In this document: one piece after another, positions 1 to 7,600 of the stretch | How the letters are laid out: every line of letters begins with the position of its first letter | Position numbering within the stretch: position 1 is the first letter of the stretch | Assembly: GCA_015680635.1 (NCBI GenBank) | Contig: JAABOA010000117.1 | Span: 7,340-18,500 of the forward strand | Direction of reading: 5' to 3' | Length of the DNA stretch: 11,161 nucleotides | Source: Lunasporangiospora selenospora | Taxonomy: Eukaryota; Mortierellomycota; Mortierellomycetes; Mortierellales; Mortierellaceae | Notes under the pieces: generated by a model | The model's input: only the letters and a program-made list of their open reading frames with translations | Databases searched by the model: none | Told to the model about the DNA's origin: nothing | Translations under genes and position numbers: made by a program

Positions 1-691
1 ACCGAGGTGGCTCCTCCAACTCTGCAGCTATGGAGCTTGTCATTAGTCCACAAACAAGCACTCTGCAACTCGCAGAGTTTGCCTCTGTCATGGTCTATAC
101 CCTTTGGCACACTCGGCCGAATATCAACGGAGCCTCAAGCAACGCCTACAATGTAGTTCCGCATCGGATGACTGTCCCGCCCTCTGCCGGCCCCGCCTTT
201 AAAAAATTTTGCCTGAAGGTACCATACATCACGCTCTTGTCTGATTGTTATGCAGTAATGAAATGCAGCCGAAAGTTGCAGTACGCCCGCGTGGTTGGTT
301 CGTGCAAGTAGCTAATTTAGCGTCTCTCTTGTGCTTGTTACAGGTTCTGTCAGCAACGCAACTCTCTTCGTCGGTCATCCTGCTTTCCTTGAAGTACATC
401 CAGAAGCTACTGAAGAACAACCCATCAATTCATGGGCAGCAAGGCTCTGAATTCCGCCTCTTCACAGTATCGCTTATGCTCGCCAACAAATTCCTGGATG
501 ACAATACATTCACAAACAAGACATGGTCAGAGGTGACGGGTATTAGCGTCAAGGAAATCAACGTAATGGAAATGGAGTTTCTGAACCAAGTAAAATTCAG
601 TCTCTTTGTTAGTGAGGCGGAATATCTGGATTGGCTTCATAGCCTCGAGACATGGCTCAAGCAACAAGGACAGCCCCAGACATCCAATTAA
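1..691 (+). CDS. PHO80/PCL-type cyclin, 5'-truncated by window edge
   Basis: Cyclin subunit expected to bind a Pho85-like cyclin-dependent kinase (phosphate, polarity or cell-cycle control). Two coding exons are visible: 1-218 (reading frame starts at base 3; the true start lies upstream) and 344-691, ending in TAA. The intron 219-343 (125 nt) has donor GTACCA, a CTAAT branch candidate at 312-316 and acceptor TTACAG; splicing is phase 0 and joins FKKFCLK to VLSATQLS. The joined protein carries the PHO80-family cyclin fold (PF08613-like): TQLSSSVILLSLKYIQ, then the diagnostic GSEFRLFTVSLMLANKFLDD, then NKTWSEVTGI, EINVMEMEFL and the closing helix SEAEYLDWL. About 187 residues are visible. The segment before the cyclin box starts Gly/Ser-rich, which is usual for these proteins. 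The family call is firm. Which PCL or PHO80 member it is cannot be told, and the N-terminus is missing. Confidence 0.92.
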
Positions 692-1116
692 CCACGGAGA
701 AGCACGATGTATAGACCCCAAAAAAATCCTTTGTACAACACTTAACTACTATGTAACTTTATCGAGTTGGTGCCTGACTTCCTACAGACCATTCCTGACC
801 TTCAAGTCGGAGTACCCACTACAGATTAATGGCTTTTTGCGACTGGTAATAGATTAAAGCAGAATAAAAACTAATTTGCAGTATCTTGTTATGAAAGTAC
901 CTTGTTTGATGTTGAATACATAATCATGCAGCCTATTCCCCTGAACTTGGGCCCTTGTGGGCACGCGAACATGTCCTATGACCTATTGTAAGTCAACAGT
1001 AAAGACATTTCGGCAAACGAATGCTAATGTACAATAATTGATAACAATGTCTTTGGCAAACCTGGTTGCCAAGAAGTATGTAACATTCTATAGAGGCAGT
1101 ATTTGTTGTACTAGAG
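692..1116. other. Convergent intergenic region
   Basis: This stretch holds the 3' UTR of the cyclin gene (+) and, if the minus-strand gene at 1117-1874 is real, that gene's 3' UTR. I see no convincing coding region, RNA gene or repeat in it. A minus-strand open frame over 993-1298 is Arg/Ser-rich, resembles nothing, and overlaps the final exon of the minus-strand gene in another frame. Confidence 0.5.
863..868 (+). promoter_or_regulatory. Candidate polyadenylation signal AATAAA of the cyclin gene
   Basis: A perfect AATAAA hexamer lies 172 nt after the cyclin stop codon, a reasonable distance for a fungal 3' UTR, and is followed by an AT-rich stretch. Fungal poly(A) signals are loose, so this is a candidate only. 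Confidence 0.45.
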
Positions 1117-1874
1117 CTAGCAGGCGCTCTCAACGCCTTCTTTTCCGAACGCCTGTGACTCCAGCGCAAGCGTAACCATTTTCGGCGGGTAAAAGAGTAT
1201 AGACAAAGACTCGACTCCATCGTAATCCTTGTTTTCTCTGTAACCTTGTCTAAGAAAGGCGTTAGAAGAATATCTTGATTGTTGGGATTGGGGGTCACTT
1301 ACGCCAATGAATTCCGAGTCAACTCGAACCAAGAAGCACAATAATAGTACAATCTCATTAGCCTTGAAAACCCCGACTTTTATCGCCCATCATTGCAAAT
1401 ATCCCATCTCTGTATCGCACACCAATATAAAAAAACTGCTCGTACCGTGCGGCAGAAAGATTTGTCCAAAAAGAAAGCGACTTGCTCTGACAACACTACC
1501 CGTCGGATTGATTGGGTTTGTTGAAATTGATGCTCAAGCGCCAAGACACATCTGAGCCTAACATTTGAGAATAAGTACCAAACTACGTTCTTTTGAGTAG
1601 GCACCGTTGGCTGCACTGCCGTGCAACTGGGATATCAAGCAAGCAGTCTGATCTCAATTAGTAGTGCCATTAGTAAAAATAAGTTCAAAATGATGTTTGA
1701 TACTTGTTCTCAAATGTCAAGAACCTGGTGTGTCAAGGTGTGTCTTGCAACTTACACACTAAATTTCTTGTCACTTGGATTGATCTGGTGGAATAATACT
1801 CTGCCATACAATCCCCTCCTCATGGAGCTAATGGGGGTAAACACGGAGCTAGCACGGCCTAGTTTCTGTGCCAT
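1117..1874 (-). CDS. Unrecognised small spliced gene, about 142-145 aa (tentative)
   Basis: The product is not recognised. On the minus strand, GT-AG signals link several short open segments into one frame. The last exons are the best supported: 1376-1303, then intron 1302-1250 (53 nt; GTAAGT donor, CTAAC branch, CTTAG acceptor), then 1249-1117 ending in TAG. They read RLMRLYYYCASWFELTRNSL, then QGYRENKDYDGVESLSILF, and end FGKEGVESAC. The first exon candidate is 1874-1756, starting at the first ATG after an in-frame stop (MAQKLGRASSVFTPISSMRR) and ending at a GTAAGT donor. The middle is ambiguous. Model A uses exon 1557-1446 (438 nt, 145 aa in total). Model B uses 1615-1563 plus 1495-1446 (429 nt, 142 aa). 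Both keep frame. The intron 1445-1377 ends in ATAAAAG. There is no signal peptide or clear membrane segment. A faint resemblance of the VAFFLDKS region to peroxisomal PEX11-type proteins is too weak to use. It could also be a decayed gene. Confidence 0.42.
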
Positions 1875-2021
1875 AAAGGCTCCAACTGCGTCGAAAGTCT
1901 TTGGGCTCTACACACCCTAACTTGGGGCCCCGTTCAACACAAAACAGCCCCTTCTATCGATTGGGACCAAAAAAAAAACTGCACAGCCATTTAATGTCTG
2001 GGGTCCGCTACCCAATGAAGC
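1875..2021. other. Spacer between tRNA-Thr and the minus-strand candidate gene
   Basis: This is where the promoter of the minus-strand gene would lie. It contains an A9 run at about 1970-1978. I see no coding frame, SINE tail or terminal repeats, so there is nothing to suggest that the neighbouring tRNA belongs to a mobile element. Confidence 0.4.
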
Positions 2022-2031
2022 AAAAGCAAAA
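2022..2031 (-). terminator. RNA polymerase III T-run terminator of tRNA-Thr
   Basis: On the minus strand, TTTT occurs four bases after the tRNA discriminator base (2031-2028) and again at 2025-2022. This is the expected Pol III stop, with a back-up. Confidence 0.8.
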
Positions 2032-2035
2032 GGAG

Positions 2036-2108
2036 TGCCCAAACCCGGATTTGAACCAGGGACCTCTTGTTTACAAGACAAACGCGATAACCCCTACGCT
2101 ATTTGGGC
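2036..2108 (-). tRNA. tRNA-Thr, anticodon TGT, no intron
   Basis: The 73-nt minus-strand sequence folds as a full cloverleaf. The acceptor stem is GCCCAAA/TTTGGGC with discriminator A. The D arm is GCGT..TCGC, with A14, GG and A21 in the loop. The anticodon stem TTTGT/ACAAG (one G-T pair) encloses loop CTTGTAA, giving anticodon TGT, which reads ACA (threonine). The variable loop is AGGTC, and the T arm CCTGG/CCGGG encloses TTCAAAT. Internal Pol III promoters are intact: A box TAGCGTAGGGG and B box GGTTCAAATCC. No intron follows position 37. CCA is not encoded, as is normal for eukaryotes. The one weak point is a T-T opposition closing the D stem, which is common. It looks functional. Confidence 0.95.
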
Positions 2109-2459
2109 GCCGCCATCTTCTCGGATGGAGATGCCAAAGCTTCCGCCGGGGCCCATTAATTATGGCTATTTGCCCAAACCCAGCTTTTTTTCTTTTTTTG
2201 GCCTGTTTTTTGGTGGCCTGATTTCTGGACGAAAATTTCTATTGGCCAACGGCATTCCCCTTAGTGCCATGGAGGGCGGAAACGTACAGGTATTCGACGG
2301 AGGGTGTTGTGCCGCGGATCAGAGTTCACCTTGACAGGTGTCCTTCCGCACGGTGCGACAAAGGGCCTTGCTCCCAATAACTCAGTGGGCAGGCACAGTA
2401 AAACGATAGCCCATCTAGCGCCATACCACCCGTTTTTCCCCCCATTCTCGCTCAATCAT
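2109..2459. other. Intergenic region upstream of tRNA-Thr (-) and squalene synthase (+)
   Basis: No supported gene lies here. It contains T-rich runs at about 2186-2212 and an inverted CCAAT box (ATTGG at 2241-2245), about 490 bp upstream of the squalene synthase start, which may or may not be used. Open frames over this stretch partly translate the tRNA gene itself and have no family features. Confidence 0.45.
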
Positions 2460-2733
2460 CCCATCCTCATACATTGATCCCATCCCATCCCATCCCATCT
2501 CTCTTCTTTCTCTTTCTCTCTTTCTCTCTCTTTCCCTTTTCTCTTTTTCTCACATTCTCCTCTCTCCCCTCCCTCCCTCTTCACTCTCCTCTTTCATTCA
2601 TCTCAGCCCCCCTCCTTACGCCTCATCTCTCTATCTTTCTCTACTCCCCACTACTTCACATCCCTTTACCAGCTTGGGTCTTGGCAGCCCTCTCTCTCTC
2701 TTTTCTCTAATACATTTTCTCCAAACAGCAGCA
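2460..2733 (+). promoter_or_regulatory. Pyrimidine-rich core promoter and 5' leader of squalene synthase
   Basis: From about 2460 to 2715 the plus strand is overwhelmingly C and T, with long runs such as CTTTCTCTCTTTCTCTC. No TATA box stands out. Such CT-rich tracts directly upstream of starts are typical of highly expressed fungal genes and often mark the transcription start zone. The ATG at 2734 follows in the context CAGCAATGGC. I infer that transcription starts within or just after the tract. Confidence 0.6.
2477..2496 (+). repeat. (ATCCC)4 microsatellite in the squalene synthase promoter
   Basis: Four perfect tandem ATCCC units open the pyrimidine-rich promoter, with related CATCC words just upstream. 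A short repeat like this may vary in copy number between strains. Confidence 0.85.
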
Positions 2734-4525
2734 ATGGCATCCGCGATTCTTGCTTCACTCTTTCATCCTTCGGAGGTAGTAGCATTAGTGCAATACAAAC
2801 TCGCTCCTAAGGCAAAGCATGACTATAGTAATGATAAGACCAAGGAGAAGATCTATCATCACCTCACTATGACATCACGCAGCTTTGCCGCTGTGATCCA
2901 AGACTTGGACGAGGAACTAAAAGATCCGGTGAGAATATACTCTTCGCAGACAGAACAGTTCCACTTTGTGAAAAGGAAGCAAATTAGACAATGGACATCA
3001 TCTAACAACACATTTATCACACTTTTAATACAAAAGATTTGCTTGTTTTATTTGATTCTTCGCGGACTCGATACCATCGGTATGTGCAGTTTCGCCTTTA
3101 TCATATCATTGTCGCAAACTTGGTTTATAGAAGAGCCGACATTCCTTACTAACAGTCTTCGTTTACAATTACTCACTCCTGCCCACCTCTATAGAGGACG
3201 ACATGTCCATCGACCTCGACATTAAAATTCCCTATCTGAAGAAATTTCACGAAATCATTTACCAGAAGGGTTGGAACTTCACTAAGAGTACGTGCACAGA
3301 CTACATCGCACAGTTTCAACCGGGAGCTTTGGTCACAGCAATTGCAACAATATTATATGGGTGCATGGATGTGCATGGGAGCATAGAAGTGAACGGGATC
3401 ATTGAAGTGCATGGGAGCGGTGAATGAGCACAGAAGAGCACGAAGAGCAAAGAGAGCCGCTACGAACAAACGTGTAACCTTAATACTCTTGGAACTTGAT
3501 TCCGTTAGATGGGCCAAACGAAAAGGACCGCCAACTGTTGGTCGAGTTTGATACCGTTATCGACGCTTTCCTGTGCCTGAAGCCGGCCTATCAGACCATT
3601 ATTGCCGATATTACCAAGCAAATGGGAGATGGCATGGCCCACTATGCAACTGCAGGAATTAATGTCGAGACGAATGCCGATTATGATGAGTACTGCCACT
3701 ATGTCGCCGGCCTCGTCGGTCTGGGATTGAGCGAGATGTTCAGCGCATGTGGATTTGAATGTAAGTTGAATTCTCCAGCCCTTTACTTCGTGCCTCTGGT
3801 TTCCAGTATTATCGAGACTGACACGACCGTTACCATCCCATCCTGTCGGCGTTGTAGCGCCCATGGTCGCGAAGAGAAAGGATTTATCCAACTCTATGGG
3901 ACTCTTTTTGCAGAAGACCAACATCGCTCGCGACTTTTTGGAGGACTTGCGTGATAAGAGATTCTTCTGGCCCAAGGAAATTTGGGGTCGATATGCTGAT
4001 AGGATGGAAGACCTCATCAAGCCAGAGAACCAGGCAAAGGCTCTCCATTGTTTGGACCACATGGTTTTCAATGCCATGTCGCACATCAAGGATGTCCTTG
4101 AGTACCTCAGCATGATCAAGAATCAGTCATGCTTCAAGTTCTGCGCCATCCCTCAGGTCATGGCCATTGCGACTCTGACTTTGGTGCATAACAACTACAA
4201 GATTTACACCCATGAAAATATCAAGATCCGTAAGGGAGAGACGGTTTGGCTGATGAAGGAGGCTGTGGACATCGATACTGTTGCTGCTATCTTCAGATAT
4301 TACGCGCGCCTGCTCAACAACAAGACGAATCCGCTGGACCCTCACTTCATCGATATCGGTGTCCTCTGTGGAGAAATTGAACAGGTCTGCGTTGAAAGAT
4401 ACCCGAACTCGACCGAGCAGCTGGCTCGCTTGAATGCGGGTGTGTTGGGTGGCTCCACTGGTAGCACCCTAGCTGCGGCCGCCGTTGTTGCGGGTGCCGT
4501 TGCTTTCTCCAGTACTTTTGCATAG
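2734..4525 (+). CDS. ERG9: Squalene synthase (farnesyl-diphosphate farnesyltransferase)
   Basis: Condenses two farnesyl diphosphates to presqualene diphosphate and reduces it with NADPH to squalene, the first committed step of ergosterol synthesis, at the ER membrane. Five exons: 2734-2928, 3037-3079, 3195-3287, 3509-3760, 3858-4525 (1251 nt, 416 aa; human 417, yeast 444). The introns are GT-AG, and introns 1, 2 and 4 carry clear CTAAC or CTGAC branch motifs. The first Asp-rich motif, RGLDTIEDDM, places D77, E80 and D81 across the exon 2/3 junction. The catalytic-Tyr segment YCHYVAGLVG is at about 172-181. SMGLFLQKTN followed by IARDFLED gives the second Asp motif D220/D224, and FWPKEIW follows. 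The last 20 residues are an Ala/Val-rich tail, probably the membrane anchor. The final acceptor (3857) was chosen because SPMVAKRKDLSN then matches the usual spacing; an earlier AG at 3806 would insert 17 residues. All key residues are present. Confidence 0.97.
3371..3424 (+). repeat. Degenerate 18-bp tandem repeat (3 units) in squalene synthase intron 3
   Basis: Three adjacent 18-bp units start at 3371, 3389 and 3407, each of the form GTG(C/A)A(T/C)GGGA followed by eight variable bases ending in GAA. A partial unit precedes at 3361. The array lies inside the 221-nt intron 3288-3508, the longest intron of this gene, and probably accounts for part of its extra length. Confidence 0.75.
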
Positions 4526-4648
4526 ATTCATAGTTTGCCCCTTCCATCGTTTATAAACTTTTCATCGCGTGTGGCTGGAATAGCGACCGTCACAACGATT
4601 TCAGAGTGTCAACGATTCATCATTCTTTCGTTTGACCACAAGAGCATC
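4526..4648 (+). promoter_or_regulatory. Very short spacer: squalene synthase 3' end plus scaffold-gene promoter
   Basis: Only 123 bp separate the squalene synthase stop from the next start codon, in tandem. The spacer must carry the 3' UTR and cleavage site of one gene and the promoter and 5' UTR of the other. No AATAAA is seen, only AT-rich TTTATAAACTTTT at about 4550-4562. The downstream promoter may therefore overlap squalene synthase coding sequence. Confidence 0.5.
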
Positions 4649-7600
4649 ATGGAGGATGGTTATTCCAAGGTCAAGGTGTTCTCGAAGCACCTACAACCAC
4701 CTGGAGTGATACACCAAGCTTGCATAGGAAGCTGGACAAACCCACAATCGAGCAATGATGAACATACAGACCACATCGACCCATTGTCTTTAGTTGACAT
4801 GGACCTTGTGTTTGGCAAGGTAAGGGGATAATGACCCCCATTCCAGTCAGGAAAGGTTGCACTCCATTATTACCAAGCTGGCAATAACATGGACGAGCCG
4901 TTTCGTTATCACGGCATGTATACCCAAAAGGGAACGTATCTATCTCTCTGTAGATTTAAGGCTGGGACAAGCAACCAGGATTCAGGACCAACGGGTACAC
5001 TCGAGGTGGTCCACGAACAGCCAGTTTTTGGAACTATCAAAGATATGAAGACATTTTACTGCACGTTTGACACGGAAGGAAGTATTGGTAGTAATTCTGA
5101 ATCCATGGATGTCGACAGAAATAATGAGTTACCCGACCTTGGATACCTTCCGCCATCATCCTCCCCCACCATCCTGGTAGCTACATCGGATTCGGGGGTT
5201 CTGTCGTTCCTCACCTTCTATGGCAACCAGACTACTTCTGGATACCGAGGGCATTTCTACATTCTTAAGGAGGTGGGTCCTCTCATTATTATGATACAGA
5301 CAGACCCTTCTGCTGGAGTGTGCTTCCTCGTTTTCTCAAAGACTTAGAAAACGTCCATCTACTTTCAAACCTAGATTGAGATCTCACCTCCAGGACTGGA
5401 CTTCTCTTTTTGTGGGACGAGGCTTGCTATTGACCCAACGTAGGGACCAAAAATAATCCGTGAGAAAACTCTTACATTTGGATTTAGAGCTCTAACATGC
5501 ATATATTCTTGATGCTAGGAACCGCCTTATCGCCGTCGCAGCGCTGCAAGATTCTATCAAGTTAGTCATTTTAAGGAACACCACAAGGACGCACTTTGAC
5601 CCAATAGAAAGGGTAAGAAGCCTGCTTTTGCCTTGCTCTTGTCATCTTTAAATTTGAAAAATAGTGTGATGACATGCTCACTTAGACATTGTTTCGACAA
5701 CGTCAGATTTCCACTGTTGATCTCAAGGGCACAATCGTTGGAATGGAGTTTCTGTCACCAGATACAAATGAAGCGGATGAAACAGCTATTTTGGCGGTGC
5801 TCTTTTACAAGTAAGTTTGTCAAGTCACTGGGCAGCTATCGTCAATTATTCCCGTCTGAAGTACTCACCTATACAACACTCTGTTACTACAACACCAATG
5901 AAAAGCATGGAGCGGTCAAAGTATCATATTGCAACATTCCACATTGACCTCCGGAGTTGTATCATGGGCCCTCTTTCCATACAATGTGGAGCAAGCCAAA
6001 TCGATATTGGGCCATCCAACTCAGTCCTCCATCTTAAAGCATTGCCTAATATCCCGCGGGCTATGATTTACGTCGATGTATGGATCCAATTTCATCCAAT
6101 TTCATCTCATTACTCCGTCTTCGTGCGTAAACTGAGTGCTGGATTGACTCACCCATCAACTCCTTACATCTCTAGGAAGAAAATATTTCCCTAGTTACAG
6201 TGCAAAAGCCTCTAGATTCAAAACCCCTAACACCAGCAATCCATTCACATCACGGTTCACTTCAACTTTTGAGACGGGAGAGGCATGAATTCTTAGCTGG
6301 TAACACCACAGCTCAATCTCCCGCGGGGCAATATCCGCTCATATCAGCTTGTGCTACACCACCTCGTTCCCCAGACGCCGCCATGGATCAGACAGTATAC
6401 CTTGGTAGTGACACGGCAGAGTTGTACCGAATTAATATCCATGGCCTTACGCTCACCATGGCGTTTGAGCTCATCTCGGGAGACAAGCCAGTAGGGGATG
6501 TGATGATCGTGTTAGCGAGACAACAACTCGTCACAGAGTTTTTTCATGATAGAGACCCTGGTCGAGAGGTTACTCTCCACACAGACTACTTACTATACTC
6601 AAGTGATCAGGGAGATGGTAATATCCTCGCCATCGGAGAAGGTGAGGATGGTATCGACCTTTTCGCTGTAACAGAACTCCCAAATTGCTCTCCAATTATG
6701 GATTTTTGTGCTCGTGAGCCTTCTTTCCCCGGGAGGGATGCCCTGTATGTCTGTTCGGGGATGAAGACAGAAGGGTCAGTCAAAAGAATTCGGTACGGCG
6801 TATCAACAGTGAGTTCAGGCAGTAGCGGTCAAGAGTACTTTGCAGGGGCGACTGGGATATGGAGTGCAAAGGAAAATCGAACCGATGAACATGACACCTT
6901 TCTTATCGTATCATTTGTTCAGAGCACAAAAGTGATGCGTCGAGGCGACGGAGGTAAGAGCTGTCAACAAACATACCCATCCATAAATTCCAGTTTCCTT
7001 TGTGCTATGACTTGTTCACACCATATATTCTTATGTTTTGGGGACTGGGTAGGAAGTCTGGAAGATATCAGCGACTCTAGCGGGCTAGATCTCTCCCAGG
7101 CTGCTGTTTGTGCCGGCCGTCTTTCGGATGGCTTTTTGTTCCAAGTCCATCGAGCGGGCGTAGTCGCTACAAGTATTTTGTTGGGAAAAAAATATGTGTG
7201 GACGGCTCAAGCGGGAGTCATCGCTTCTGCTTGCTGGGCTACAGAGAATCTTCTTCTAGTTGGCCAAGTATCATCTGGGACTAGCTCTGTTATTTTTTTG
7301 AGGTTCACTGGTGCCGATCTGGACCAAACCCCTAGCCACACCTCAAACCAGGGGTTCCAAGAAGTGACATCAAGAACAATTGGAGCAGAGCCTACAACCA
7401 TTTTTTGTTGGGAAGATAGCCCCATTCATCAAGGCACTGCAGAGAGAGACTCTGACACTGCTACGAGTCATGAACGGGTATTCTGTTGTGTCGGCACATT
7501 AGAGCCATCTATCCTTCTGTTTGAGATCTCTTCGGGCGGAGTCCTGGACGTATATGCCGAGTCTTTAGGTAGGCAGATGTGGCTCAAACGTCTTGATGTC

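Noticed and set aside
1621-1920. Plus-strand open frame of about 99 codons.
   Set aside because: No recognisable features or splice context; it overlaps the better supported minus-strand exon candidates.
2036-2108. tRNA-derived SINE.
   Set aside because: The tRNA folds perfectly and is followed at once by a Pol III terminator. There is no tRNA-unrelated body, tail or target-site duplication.
2035-2334. Plus-strand open frames across the tRNA region.
   Set aside because: They translate the antisense of tRNA-Thr and adjacent T-rich sequence, with no protein features.
3361-3427. Bactofilin-like VxGxI repeat protein segment.
   Set aside because: The repeat lies in an intron required to join the two halves of squalene synthase. 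The resemblance comes from an 18-bp tandem repeat.
3505-4119. A 204-codon open frame on the minus strand opposite squalene synthase.
   Set aside because: It is a shadow of the highly conserved synthase exons and intron on the plus strand, with no domain of its own.
4820-4846. A 27-nt intron in the scaffold gene.
   Set aside because: Frame-compatible, but too short. The acceptor at 4930 gives 111 nt and the expected FGK-GTYLSLCRFK continuity. It is kept only as one of the alternative acceptors.
5811-5835. An ultra-short 25-nt (or 14-nt) intron after GTAAGT at 5811.
   Set aside because: Both lengths are implausible for fungi. The acceptor at 5905 gives a normal 95-nt intron and restores a family-like strand (YHIATFHIDLRS) in a frame open to the next exon.
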